Below, piece after piece: positions 33,526 through 42,701 of a stretch of 64,000 bases of DNA. Within the stretch, counting starts at the first letter, position 1. Each line of letters starts with the position of its first letter. A program made the translations under genes and the position numbers. The stretch is taken from the NCBI RefSeq assembly GCF_014673495.1, contig NZ_CP051006.1, positions 806,001 to 870,000 on the forward strand, given 5' to 3'. Below the pieces are notes generated by a model, which saw only the letters and a list, made by a program, of their open reading frames with translations, was not told the DNA's origin and searched no databases. Source of the DNA: Streptomyces griseofuscus. GTDB lineage: Bacteria; Actinomycetota; Actinomycetes; Streptomycetales; Streptomycetaceae.

Positions 33526-35103
33526 ATGGCGCAGACGACGGAGAGCGCGCGGACCACGGCTGTGACCGGGGATTCGCGGTTGCCGAAGGGCTTCCGGAGT
33601 GCCGAGCTGGGGTGGCCCGAACTGGACCGCGTCCCGCATCCGCCGCGCCGGCTGCCGCTGCTCGGCGATGTGGTGGGCGTCGACCGGCGCAAGCCCGTCC
33701 AGGACTCGATGCGCCTCGCTCGCGAGCTGGGACCCGTCTTCCGGCGCCGGATCTTCAACAAGGAGATCGTGCTGGTGTGGGGGGCGGGGCCGGCCGCCGA
33801 TCTCGCCGACGAGTCCCGGTTCGCCAAGCATGTCGGGCTGGGCGTGGCCAACCTCCGGCCGATCGCCGGGGACGGGCTGTTCACCGCGTACAACCACGAG
33901 CCCAACTGGCAGCTGGCGCACGACGTCCTGGTGCCCGGGTTCAGCCGGGACGCGATGGAGGGCTACCACGGGATGATGCTGGCGGTCGCCGGGCGGCTGA
34001 CCGACCGCTGGGACCGGGAACTGGCCGCGGGGCGCCCGGTGGACGTGCCCGGGGACATGACCAAGCTGACCCTGGAGACGATCGCGCGGACCGGGTTCGG
34101 GCACGACTTCGGCTCCTTCGAGCGGGACCGGCCGCATCCCTTCGTCTCGGCGATGATCGGCACGCTGACCTACGCCCAGCGGCTCAACGCCGTGCCCGGA
34201 CCGCTGGCCCCGCTGCTGCTGCGCGGCGCGGCCCGGCGCAACGCGGCCGACATGGCGTATCTGAACCGCACGGTCGACGCCCTGGTCGAGGAGCGGCGCG
34301 GGTCGGGCGGCGGTGACGGGGATCTGCTGGACCGGATGCTGGCCACGGAGCATCCCTCGACCGGTGAGAAGCTGTCCGCGCAGAACGTCCGGCGGCAGGT
34401 CATCACCTTCCTGGTCGCCGGGCACGAGACCACCTCGGGCGCGCTCTCCTTCGCCCTGTACTACCTCGCCCGGCACCCGGACATCGCGGCGAGGGCGCGG
34501 GCCGAGGTGGACCGGGTCTGGGGTGGCACCGGGCGTCCCGGCTACGAGCAGGTGGCGAAGCTGCGCTATGTGCGCCGGGTGCTCGACGAGTCGCTCCGCC
34601 TGTGGCCGACCGCGCCCGCGTTCGCCCGTGAGGCCCGCGGGGACACGGTGCTCGCCGGGGAGCATCCGATGCTCCGGGGCGCGTGGGCGCTGGTCCTCAC
34701 GCCCATGCTGCACCGGGACCCCGCGGTCTGGGGCGAGAACGCGGAGGACTTCGACCCGGACCGCTTCACCCCGCAGGCGGTGCGCACCCGCGCCCCGCAC
34801 AGCTTCAAGCCCTTCGGCACGGGGCTGCGCGCCTGCATCGGCCGCCAGTTCGCCCTCCACGAGGCCACCCTCGTCCTCGCGCTCCTCCTGCGCCGCTACC
34901 ACCTCCACGCCGACCCCGCCTACCAGCTGAAGGTGACGGAACGGCTGACCTTGCTGCCGGAGGACTTCCGGCTACGGCTGTCGCGTCGTCCGCTGCCCGG
35001 ACGATCAGCGGAGCCGGACCCGGCGGCGGAGCGGGAGGACGGCGGGACTCCCGGGGGCTGCTGCCCGGCGCATGCGAACGAGGGCGCGGAGAGCGGGGGT
35101 TGA
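33526..35103 (+). CDS. CYP102-like cytochrome P450 heme domain without reductase
   Basis: A 525-residue P450 resembling the heme half of P450-BM3 (CYP102). The I-helix has AGHETTSGALSFALYYLA (from about 298). ESLRLWPTAPAFAREA and PFGTGLRACIGRQFALHEA follow, with the heme Cys near 437. Family members hydroxylate fatty acids. The BM3-type FMN/FAD reductase half is absent: the protein ends about 85 residues after the heme site in a Pro/Glu/Gly-rich tail with a Cys-Cys pair. External redox partners are needed. Comparable heme-only CYP102B proteins occur in Streptomyces. AAGGGAG precedes the ATG. Confidence 0.92.
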   Translation: MAQTTESARTTAVTGDSRLPKGFRSAELGWPELDRVPHPPRRLPLLGDVVGVDRRKPVQDSMRLARELGPVFRRRIFNKEIVLVWGAGPAADLADESRFAKHVGLGVANLRPIAGDGLFTAYNHEPNWQLAHDVLVPGFSRDAMEGYHGMMLAVAGRLTDRWDRELAAGRPVDVPGDMTKLTLETIARTGFGHDFGSFERDRPHPFVSAMIGTLTYAQRLNAVPGPLAPLLLRGAARRNAADMAYLNRTVDALVEERRGSGGGDGDLLDRMLATEHPSTGEKLSAQNVRRQVITFLVAGHETTSGALSFALYYLARHPDIAARARAEVDRVWGGTGRPGYEQVAKLRYVRRVLDESLRLWPTAPAFAREARGDTVLAGEHPMLRGAWALVLTPMLHRDPAVWGENAEDFDPDRFTPQAVRTRAPHSFKPFGTGLRACIGRQFALHEATLVLALLLRRYHLHADPAYQLKVTERLTLLPEDFRLRLSRRPLPGRSAEPDPAAEREDGGTPGGCCPAHANEGAESGG

Positions 35104-35642
35104 GGGGAGCGGGCCCGGACGCGGGTTGCCCGGCGTACGGGCGGGTGGCGGGGACGGCGGTTCAGCGGCGGTCGGCGTGACACGGGATCAGGCGGATCAG
35201 AGTGGTGCCGGGACGGGCAGGGGCCGGTTCGGGGACCTTCGGCGGCCCGGCGGCGGGGCGACCCGCGCGGGCGACACCGGCGCGCGGGCCGCTCCGGAAG
35301 CGCTGACGGAACCCCGGTGGCCGCAGCGCCGGGCCGCCCCTGCGGACCCGCCGACGCACCGGCTCGCGAACCGCCGTGTCAGCGGGGCACGTTGTTGTGC
35401 GGGCGGCCGGTAAACCGGGCCGGTGTGTGAAGCGTCCCGGTCATGGCCGACTGCCGGGCCCCGGCAGTCGCCGCCGAGTCATGCCCGCCACTTGTCACCC
35501 GCCACCCGCACAGCCACACCCCGCCGCGACCACGGCGGCACCCGGTCCGCACCGCTCCCGGCGCCGGAGTCCGCCCCGCCCTGGCCGCTCGACGCCCCCG
35601 TCCCTGCCGCGCGACGCCCCGGTCGCTCCCCCTCGGTCGGCG
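35104..35642. other. 539-bp stretch without a recognisable gene
   Basis: GC-rich DNA between the CYP102-like gene and the pentapeptide gene, which are convergent. No frame has a protein signature or usable ribosome site, and no strong terminator hairpin was found. Confidence 0.6.
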
Positions 35643-36500
35643 CTACTCCCCCGCCGTCCCAGTCCAATGCCCCGGCCTGTTCAGCGTTCCCGGCAGCTTC
35701 GTTCCCGTGTTTCCCCTCGCCGCGTTCACCTGCGGCTGGGTGAGGAAGAAGGCGCCGGTGAGATCGGCGTCGGAGAGGTCGGCGTCGCGCAGGTCGCTGC
35801 CGATCATGTCGGCGTCGCGCAGGTCCGCGCCGGTGAGGTCGGCGGCGATGAGGTAGGCGCCGCGGAGGGTCGCCCCGCGCAGGTCGGCGCCCCGGAGCCG
35901 GGCGCCCATCAGATCCGCGCCCCGGCGGTTCTTGCCCTTGCCGCCCTTCTTGCCCTTGCCGCCGGCCGCTCCGGCCCGCACCAGTTCGCTGGTGCGCAGC
36001 AGCAGGGCGTTGATCTCCGCGCGGTGCGCGGCGACGTCCAGCGCGGCCAGGTCCTCGGCGGGCAGCAGGGTGAGGCGTTCGGTCTCCGCGAGCGCCCGGC
36101 GCAGCTCGGGGTGGACGGACCGGGCGGCGGGCAGGGACAGCGCCTCGGTCAGGTACCAGAGCAGCTCGTGCAGCTGGCGTACGACGGGAAACACGTCGAA
36201 CATCCGGCGGGCCCGGTCCTTGGGCGCCGTACGCCAGTCCTGTCCGCCGAAGGTGTGCCGTGAGACCTTCTGGCCCGCGCCGAAGCAGTCGTAGACGGTG
36301 CAGCCGGTGAAGCCCTTGTCCCGCAGCCGGGCGTGGATGCCGCAGCGGTGGTCGTCGGCGAGGTTGGGGCACGGCCTGCCCGCGGGCTTGTCGAGCGCGA
36401 AGTCGGCGGACGCGGCAAAGGGCAGGGCGACGCAGCACAGCCCGAAGCAGCTTCCGCAGTCCCCGCGCAGCTCCGGAAGCCCGGCTATCTGATCTGGCAT
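35643..36500 (-). CDS. Cys-rich domain fused to pentapeptide repeats
   Basis: A 285-residue protein. The N-terminal 85 residues have a Cys cluster (CGSCFGLCC, CPNLADDHRC, FTGCTVYDC) resembling the zinc/iron-chelating CxxC-type domain. The middle is helical. A Lys/Gly linker (KGKKGGKGKNRR) leads to about 14 pentapeptide repeats of the A(D/N)LXX kind (about 200-265: GADLRGATLRGAYLIAADLTGADLRDADM). The repeats form a right-handed beta-helix. Function unknown. ATG36500 or GTG36506 could be the start. The tail is Gly/Thr-rich. Confidence 0.88.
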   Translation of the reverse strand: MPDQIAGLPELRGDCGSCFGLCCVALPFAASADFALDKPAGRPCPNLADDHRCGIHARLRDKGFTGCTVYDCFGAGQKVSRHTFGGQDWRTAPKDRARRMFDVFPVVRQLHELLWYLTEALSLPAARSVHPELRRALAETERLTLLPAEDLAALDVAAHRAEINALLLRTSELVRAGAAGGKGKKGGKGKNRRGADLMGARLRGADLRGATLRGAYLIAADLTGADLRDADMIGSDLRDADLSDADLTGAFFLTQPQVNAARGNTGTKLPGTLNRPGHWTGTAGE

Positions 36501-36707
36501 GAGCACAGCCTACTGGCCCCGACCAGCCGGAACACCGGCCCACCGAACCGGGGGTTGCGACCCCTGCCGTACCGGAGTTACCTGGAAGTACCGGCGGTGA
36601 AGCGCGCGCAGGGGGCTCCGGCACATACCGGGGGCCCGGGCCGACGCCTGCTCCCCCGGACCTGGCTCACCGCCGTCGTCCGGCGTTCCACGCGGAGGTG
36701 ACCCAAG

Positions 36708-37862
36708 GTGAAAGCCGTCGTCTACGAAAAGCCGTTCAGCGTGGCGGTGCGAGACGTCGATGACCCGCGGATCGAGCACCCCAACGATGTGCTCGTACGC
36801 GTCACGTCGACCGCGATCTGCGGCTCCGACCTGCATATGTACGAGGGCCGCACGGCGGCCGAGCCGGGCATCGTCTTCGGCCACGAGAACCTCGGGGTGA
36901 TCGAGGAGATCGGCAGCGGTGTGACCTCGCTGTCCGTGGGCGACCGGGTCGTGATGCCGTTCAACGTGGCCTGCGGTTTCTGCAAGAACTGCCTCGCCGG
37001 CGAGACCGGCTTCTGTCTGACGGTGAACCCCGGCTTCGCCGGCGGCGCCTACGGATATGTGGCCATGGGCCCGTACGAGGGCGGTCAGGCCGAGCATCTG
37101 CGGGTGCCCTTCGCCGACTTCAACTGTCTGAAACTGCCGGCGGGCGAACAGTTCGAGACCGACTTCGTGCTGCTCGCCGACATCTTCCCGACCGGCTATC
37201 ACGGCTGTGAGCTGGCCCAGGTGGCCCCCGGTGAGAGCGTGGCCGTCTACGGCGCGGGTCCGGTGGGTCTGATGGCCGCCTACTCGGCGCTGCTGCGCGG
37301 CGCGTCCAAGGTGTTCGTGGTGGACCGGGTGCCCGAGCGGCTGGCCAAGGCCGAGGAGATCGGGGCCGTCCCCATCGACTTCACCAAGGGCGACCCGGCC
37401 GAGCAGATCAGGGCGCAGACGAACGGCGAGGGCACGGACAAGGGCGTGGACGCCGTCGGCTACCAGGCCCAGGCGCACGACGACACCAGCCACGAGGAGC
37501 CCGCCATCGTCCTGAACGCACTGGTGCAGACGGTGCGGGCGACCGGCAGGCTGGGCGTGCCGGGGCTGTATGTGCCGTCCGACCCGGGCGGGCCCGACGA
37601 GCACGCCAAGCACGGCCAGCTCCTGGTCTCGATCGGCAAGATGTTCGAGAAGGGCCAGAAGATGGGTACCGGTCAGTGCAATGTGAAGCGGTACAACCGC
37701 CAGCTGCGCGATCTGATCATCGCCGGGCGGGCCAAGCCCAGCTTCGTGGTCTCCCATGAGCTGCCACTGGACCAGGCACCGCAGGCGTACGAGAAGTTCG
37801 ACAAGCGGATCGAGGGCTACACCAAGGTCGTACTGCACCCGGGACACGCGCTCGCCGCGTGA
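36708..37862 (+). CDS. Glutathione-independent formaldehyde dehydrogenase (zinc MDR)
   Basis: A 384-residue zinc-containing medium-chain dehydrogenase. Catalytic zinc ligands appear in ICGSDLHMYEG and FGHENLG; the structural zinc Cys are in CGFCKNCLAGETGFC. The Rossmann motif is YGAGPVGLMAA. A long insert and GVDAVGYQAQAHD are typical of Pseudomonas-type formaldehyde dehydrogenase, which oxidises formaldehyde with bound NAD. The start is GTG36708, with GGAGG 10 nt upstream. Confidence 0.93.
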   Translation: MKAVVYEKPFSVAVRDVDDPRIEHPNDVLVRVTSTAICGSDLHMYEGRTAAEPGIVFGHENLGVIEEIGSGVTSLSVGDRVVMPFNVACGFCKNCLAGETGFCLTVNPGFAGGAYGYVAMGPYEGGQAEHLRVPFADFNCLKLPAGEQFETDFVLLADIFPTGYHGCELAQVAPGESVAVYGAGPVGLMAAYSALLRGASKVFVVDRVPERLAKAEEIGAVPIDFTKGDPAEQIRAQTNGEGTDKGVDAVGYQAQAHDDTSHEEPAIVLNALVQTVRATGRLGVPGLYVPSDPGGPDEHAKHGQLLVSIGKMFEKGQKMGTGQCNVKRYNRQLRDLIIAGRAKPSFVVSHELPLDQAPQAYEKFDKRIEGYTKVVLHPGHALAA

Positions 37863-37869
37863 GGTCCAG

Positions 37870-37900
37870 GGGTCCGGGCGCCCGCGAGGTGCCCGGACCC
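37870..37900. terminator. Bidirectional hairpin terminator
   Basis: GGGTCCGGGCGCC (37870-37882) pairs with GGTGCCCGGACCC (37888-37900), 13 pairs with one G-T, and a 5-nt loop. It separates the convergent formaldehyde dehydrogenase and aminopeptidase-like genes. Confidence 0.8.
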
Positions 37901-37906
37901 GCCGTG

Positions 37907-39208
37907 TCACACCTCGTCCCGGACCATCGCGAGAAGCCGGTCAAGGACCCGGGGCGCGCCGCTGCGCAGCCCGTCGTGCTCGTACTCGTCGGTGACCCAG
38001 GTGCGCAGCCCGCGGATGGTGCGGGCGGTGCGCAGCGAGTGGCCGGCGTCGACGTACATGTCGTCGTGGTAGACGGCGGCGGCGACCGGGACCTCGTTTG
38101 CGGCGAGGCGGTCGCGGTCGTACAGCGGGGTCCAGTCGGTGCGGGCGGCGAGCAGCTCGGCGGTCTCGCGCAGCGGGCGCAGGGCGGGGTCGGTCTCGAA
38201 CATCCAGGGATGGATGGTCTCGCCGGTGAACAGCAGCGGCTCGTCGCCGGTGAGCGTCTTCGCGGCGTCGAACCGGGGGAACTCGGCGCGGACGCGTTCG
38301 GCGGCCCAGGCGGTGGGGCGGGCGTCCTGGCCGTAGATCGACTCGTGGACGAGGGCGTAGAGGGGGTGGCCCGCGAACGACAGCAGGCTCTGGACCTGCT
38401 CCTGGAAGGCATCCGCCAGTTCGGGCCCGGCCGGGGTGCGGACGAACGCGTCCGCGAGGAGGTGGTGCAGGCGGTGGCTGCCGTCGCCGCTGCCGAGCAT
38501 CAGGCCGAGGGACTGGAAGGCCTCGACGGTGAGGCGGTAGCCGTTCGGCAGGACCACGTCATGGGTGAGCAGGTGGTCGGCGATGCGGCGGGCCCGCTCG
38601 ATGTCCTGCGGGTACCGGGCGTAGTGCGCGGTGACCTTGCGTTCGATGCGGGGGTAGGCGGCGCGGTAGACGTCCTCGGCGTGGGCGTCCAGGGAGGGCA
38701 GTCCACCGGTGATCAGGGCGGTGTTCAGGCCCTCGGGGGCGAGCGAGAGGTACGACACCGTGCAGAAGCCGCCGAAGCTCTGGCCGAGGACGGTCCAGGG
38801 GGCGCCGCCGGTGACCTCGGCGCGGACGGCCTCGCAGTCGCGCACGATGGAGTCGGCGCGGAAGTGGGCGAGGTAGTCGGCCTGCGCGGCCGGGCCGCCG
38901 CGCTGCGGGAGGGTCTGCCGGGTGGCGGGGGTGGAACTGCCCGTGCCGCGCTGGTCGAGCAGCAGTACGCGGTACTCGTCGAGCGCGCGGTCGAGCCATG
39001 CCTGTCGCCCGATGAAACGATTCGCCCCGAAACCGGGACCGCCCTGGAGGTACAGCAGCCAGGGCAGTTCCTTGTCCGCCTTGTCCCCCGCGACCACCTC
39101 CCGCGCGTACAACTCGATGCGCTCACCGCCGGGATCGGCGTGGTCGAGGGGCACGGTGAACCGGCGATCGGTCAGAACGACGCCGGGCTGGCGGTAACTG
39201 ATGCTCAA
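37907..39208 (-). CDS. Alpha/beta hydrolase, prolyl-aminopeptidase (S33) type
   Basis: A 433-residue protein of the proline iminopeptidase family. The oxyanion motif is GGPGFG, the nucleophile is in LGQSFGGFC (GxSxGG), the acid is near the C-terminal VYHDDMYVD and the His in AGHSLRTAR. It removes N-terminal proline or hydrolyses related amides, likely in the cytoplasm (no signal). TTG39208 is the best start: GGGAGA lies 5 nt upstream and the protein then begins SISYRQPG like relatives. Confidence 0.9.
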   Translation of the reverse strand: MSISYRQPGVVLTDRRFTVPLDHADPGGERIELYAREVVAGDKADKELPWLLYLQGGPGFGANRFIGRQAWLDRALDEYRVLLLDQRGTGSSTPATRQTLPQRGGPAAQADYLAHFRADSIVRDCEAVRAEVTGGAPWTVLGQSFGGFCTVSYLSLAPEGLNTALITGGLPSLDAHAEDVYRAAYPRIERKVTAHYARYPQDIERARRIADHLLTHDVVLPNGYRLTVEAFQSLGLMLGSGDGSHRLHHLLADAFVRTPAGPELADAFQEQVQSLLSFAGHPLYALVHESIYGQDARPTAWAAERVRAEFPRFDAAKTLTGDEPLLFTGETIHPWMFETDPALRPLRETAELLAARTDWTPLYDRDRLAANEVPVAAAVYHDDMYVDAGHSLRTARTIRGLRTWVTDEYEHDGLRSGAPRVLDRLLAMVRDEV

Positions 39209-39327
39209 CGGGTCTCCCGGGAGGGGTGGGGTGGACGGGTCAAGTTCAGCACATGCGTGGTGGGGCCGGGTGGACGGGTGGCGGGCCGCCGCGGCGTGCG
39301 GTCGCGGCGCGCTCGCGCCGGCGGGCG

Positions 39328-39603
39328 TCAGGGTCCGGAGTACCGGAAGACGCCCTCCGCGATGTCCTCCAGCGCCTCCGCGCCGATGACCGCCTCCAGC
39401 GCGTCCCCCACGGTCCCCCTCGCGCGGGCCAATCTGGCGGCCACCCGACGGTCCACCAGGTAGTCGGCGAGGATCGCGGGATCGGCGCCCGCCGCGAGCC
39501 GGGACATGATGCGGTCCAGGGAGACCGCGTACTCCTCCAGATCCCGGAACAGCAGCAGGGCGTCCTCGGCACTCAGCGAGAGATCCGCGTTCGGAAGGCT
39601 CAT
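39328..39603 (-). CDS. Small helical protein of unknown function
   Basis: A 91-residue acidic, mostly helical protein (LSAEDALLLFRDLEEYAVSLDRI, ADYLVDRRVAARLARARGT). Codon bias is normal for this genome. ATG39603 has only a weak G-rich ribosome site. I do not recognise a family. It lies between the aminopeptidase and the divergent lut operon. Confidence 0.6.
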   Translation of the reverse strand: MSLPNADLSLSAEDALLLFRDLEEYAVSLDRIMSRLAAGADPAILADYLVDRRVAARLARARGTVGDALEAVIGAEALEDIAEGVFRYSGP

Positions 39604-39756
39604 CCCACCGCCTGTACATGTGCGACGTCGCACCTCGGGACCGGGTCACTTCCGCACATGCTAGGGCGCGCGCCACGCCCCGGTCCCCGGTCCGCGTCGC
39701 GGCCCCTGCGGCGACTAGGCTGCATCGCGCCCCGTGATCCCTCCCGAGGAGCCGCG

Positions 39757-40512
39757 ATGCGTGTCGCCCTGTTCCTGACGTGTGTCAATGACACGCTCTA
39801 TCCGGAGACCGGGAAGGCCGTGGTGAAGCTGCTCGCGAGGCTGGGGGTCGAGGTCGGGTTCCCGATGGGGCAGACGTGTTGCGGGCAGGCGCACTACAAC
39901 ACCGGGTACCGGCATGAGGCGGAGCCGCTGGCGCGGCGGTTCGCGGAGGTGTTCGGGGAGTACGAGGCGGTCGTGACGCCCTCCGGGTCGTGCGCGGCGA
40001 TGGTGCGGGAGCTGTATCCCCGGATGGGCGAACGGGCCAGGGCGGAGGGCCGCGGGGACTCGCTCGCGCGGACCGTGGCGCCGGTGGTGCCGCGGACGTA
40101 CGAACTCACGGAGTTCCTCGTGGACGTGCTGGGCGTGATCGACGTGGGCGCCTGGTACCCGCACACGGTCACCTATCACCCCACCTGCCACGGTCTGCGC
40201 AGCCTGGGTCTCGGAGAGCGGCCACGCCGCCTGCTGGAGGCGGTGCGGGGGCTGGACCTGGTGGAGCTGCCGGGCGCGCAGGAGTGCTGCGGGTTCGGCG
40301 GCACCTTCGCGGTGAAGAACGCCGCGGTCTCGGCCGCGATGGGTGCGGACAAGGTACGCAACGCCGAGTCGACCGGCGCCGAGGTGCTGTGCGCCGCCGA
40401 CAACTCCTGCCTGATGCACATCGGCGGCACCATGACCCGGCTGAAGGCGGGCATGCGCCCCGTCCACCTCGCGGAGATCCTGGCGAGCACGGAGGAGGAC
40501 CCCGCGCGATGA
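39757..40512 (+). CDS. lutA: L-lactate utilisation protein LutA
   Basis: A 251-residue Fe-S/Cys-rich protein with two CCG-type motifs: GQTCCGQAHYN (about 38-48) and AQECCGFGGTFAVKN, plus TYHPTCHGLR. This is the LutA/GlpC-like heterodisulfide-reductase-type subunit. With LutB and LutC it oxidises L-lactate to pyruvate at the membrane. CGAGGAG precedes the ATG. The stop overlaps the lutB start (ATGA), giving coupled translation. Confidence 0.95.
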   Translation: MRVALFLTCVNDTLYPETGKAVVKLLARLGVEVGFPMGQTCCGQAHYNTGYRHEAEPLARRFAEVFGEYEAVVTPSGSCAAMVRELYPRMGERARAEGRGDSLARTVAPVVPRTYELTEFLVDVLGVIDVGAWYPHTVTYHPTCHGLRSLGLGERPRRLLEAVRGLDLVELPGAQECCGFGGTFAVKNAAVSAAMGADKVRNAESTGAEVLCAADNSCLMHIGGTMTRLKAGMRPVHLAEILASTEEDPAR

Positions 40513-41984
40513 GCGGCACATTCGTCGGCATGCCGGCCTTTCCCGAGGCCGCGCGCACGGCCGTGGACGATCCCACCCTGCGCGGGAATCTGCGGCACGC
40601 CACCCACACCATCCGCGCCAAACGCGCGAGTGCCGTCGCCGAGTTGGCCGACTGGGCCGAGCTGCGCGAGGCGGGGCGCCGCATCAAGGACCACACGCTG
40701 CGCCATCTCGACCGCTTTCTGGAGCAGTTGGAGGCGTCGGTGACCGCGGCCGGCGGCACGGTCCACTGGGCCGAGGACGCCGAGGAGGCCAACCGGATCG
40801 TGGCCGCGCTGGTCAAGGAGACCGGTGAGTCGGAGGTCGTCAAGGTCAAGTCGATGGCGACCCAGGAGATCGGGCTGAACGAGGCGCTCCAGGCCGAGGG
40901 CATCCGCGCCTACGAGACCGATCTCGCCGAACTGATCGTGCAGCTGGGCAAGGACCGCCCCTCGCACATCCTCGTCCCGGCCATCCACCGCAACCGTGGC
41001 GAGATCCGTGACATCTTCACCCACGAGATGGCCGCCTGGGGCCGCCCGGCCCCCGAGGACCTGACCGACACGCCCGCCGATCTCGCCGAGGCCGCCCGGC
41101 TGCATCTGCGGGAGAAGTTCCTGCGGGCCAAGGTCGGTATCTCCGGCGCCAACTTCATGGTCGCCGAGACCGGCACCCTGGTCGTGGTGGAGTCCGAGGG
41201 CAACGGGCGGATGTGTCTGACCCTGCCACAGACGCTGATCTCGGTCGTCGGCATCGAGAAGATCGTGCCCACCTGGCGCGACCTCGAAGTCTTCCTCCAG
41301 ACCCTCCCCCGCTCCTCCACCGCCGAACGGATGAACCCGTACACATCGATGTGGACCGGCACCAGCGACGAGGACGGACCACGCGCCTTCCATCTGGTGC
41401 TGCTCGACAACGGCCGCACCGACACCCTCGCCGACCAAATCGGCCGCCAGGCCCTGCGCTGCATCCGCTGCTCGGCCTGCCTCAATGTCTGCCCCGTCTA
41501 CGAGCGCGCCGGCGGCCACGCCTACGGCTCGGTCTACCCCGGGCCCATCGGCGCCATCCTCACCCCCCAGCTCCGGGGCACCGCCAGCGAGATCGACGCC
41601 TCCCTGCCGTACGCGTCGAGCCTGTGCGGCGCCTGCTACGAGGTGTGCCCGGTCGCCATCGACATCCCCGAGGTCCTGGTCCATCTGCGCGAACGGATCG
41701 TCCAGGGCGGCCCCGCGGTGCGCCACGGCAACAAGGTGGTGCTGCGCCCCGCCAGGGGACACGCGGCCGAGCGCGCCGCGATGCGGGCGGCGGCCTGGGC
41801 GTTCGGGCACCCGGGCGCCCTGCGCACCGGCCAGCGGCTCGCCGCCCGCTCCCGCCGGCTGCACCCCCGCACCCTGCCGGGCCCAGGACGGGCATGGTCC
41901 GCCACCCGCGACCTGCCGGCCATGCCCGCGGAGCCGTTCCGCGACTGGTGGCAGCGCACCCACGGCGGAAAGGACGCCAAGTGA
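40509..41984 (+). CDS. lutB: L-lactate utilisation iron-sulfur protein LutB
   Basis: A 491-residue protein. The N-terminal part has the LUD domain (TESEVVKVKSMATQEIGLNEAL and GANFMVAETGTLVVVESEGN). Near 315-375 are two 4Fe-4S ferredoxin motifs, CIRCSACLNVCPVY and CGACYEVCPVAI. It overlaps lutA and lutC by 4 bp each. It is the electron-transfer subunit of the LutABC lactate oxidase. The Arg-rich C-terminal tail is typical of actinobacterial versions. Confidence 0.95.
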   Translation: MSGTFVGMPAFPEAARTAVDDPTLRGNLRHATHTIRAKRASAVAELADWAELREAGRRIKDHTLRHLDRFLEQLEASVTAAGGTVHWAEDAEEANRIVAALVKETGESEVVKVKSMATQEIGLNEALQAEGIRAYETDLAELIVQLGKDRPSHILVPAIHRNRGEIRDIFTHEMAAWGRPAPEDLTDTPADLAEAARLHLREKFLRAKVGISGANFMVAETGTLVVVESEGNGRMCLTLPQTLISVVGIEKIVPTWRDLEVFLQTLPRSSTAERMNPYTSMWTGTSDEDGPRAFHLVLLDNGRTDTLADQIGRQALRCIRCSACLNVCPVYERAGGHAYGSVYPGPIGAILTPQLRGTASEIDASLPYASSLCGACYEVCPVAIDIPEVLVHLRERIVQGGPAVRHGNKVVLRPARGHAAERAAMRAAAWAFGHPGALRTGQRLAARSRRLHPRTLPGPGRAWSATRDLPAMPAEPFRDWWQRTHGGKDAK

Positions 41985-42625
41985 ACAGCAGGGACCGGAT
42001 CCTGGGCCGGGTACGGCGCGCCCTCGCCGACGTACCCCCGCACGACGGCTCGTACGAGGAGGCCGTGCCCCGAAACTATCTGCGCGAGCACGGGAAACGG
42101 ACGCTCCAGGAGACGGTCGATCTGCTGGCCGAGAACCTCGCGGACTACCGGGCGATCGTGCACCGCACCGACACGGCCGATCTCCCGCACCTGATCACCC
42201 GGCTGCTGGCCGCGCACGGCTCCACGGAGATGCTGGTCCCGCCCGAGCTGCCCGCCTCGTGGACCGCGGCGGCCGACCCCGTGCGCATCCACGACCGGGC
42301 GGAACTCACCCCTGAGCGCATGGACCGGGTCGCCAGCGTCGTGACCGGCTGCGCCGTGGCGATCGCCGAGACCGGCACCCTCGTCCTCGACGGCTCCCCC
42401 GACCAGGGCCGGCGCCGTATCTCGCTGATCCCCGACCACCACATCTGCGTGGTCCGCGTCCCCTCACAAGTCGTGGCATCGGTGCCACAGGCCCTCGAAC
42501 GCCTCGACCCCACCAGCCCGTTGACCTGGATCTCCGGCCCCTCGGCCACCAGCGACATCGAACTGAACCGGGTGGAAGGCGTCCACGGACCGCGCACGCT
42601 GGAAGTGATCCTGCTGGACGACTGA
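41981..42625 (+). CDS. lutC: L-lactate utilisation protein LutC
   Basis: A 214-residue LUD-domain protein, start GTG41981 inside the end of lutB (GTGA). Blocks are NYLREHGKRTLQETVDLLAENL, CAVAIAETGTLVLDG and SDIELNRVEGVHGPRTLEVILLD. It is the third subunit of the LutABC complex. No lutR-type GntR regulator is adjacent. Confidence 0.95.
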   Translation: MNSRDRILGRVRRALADVPPHDGSYEEAVPRNYLREHGKRTLQETVDLLAENLADYRAIVHRTDTADLPHLITRLLAAHGSTEMLVPPELPASWTAAADPVRIHDRAELTPERMDRVASVVTGCAVAIAETGTLVLDGSPDQGRRRISLIPDHHICVVRVPSQVVASVPQALERLDPTSPLTWISGPSATSDIELNRVEGVHGPRTLEVILLDD

Positions 42626-42701
42626 ACCAGCGGACTGAACCACGGGGGGAGGCGGCCGGCGTCGCCGCGCGTCGTACCGGCGGCGCCGTTAGCGTGAGGA
42701 C

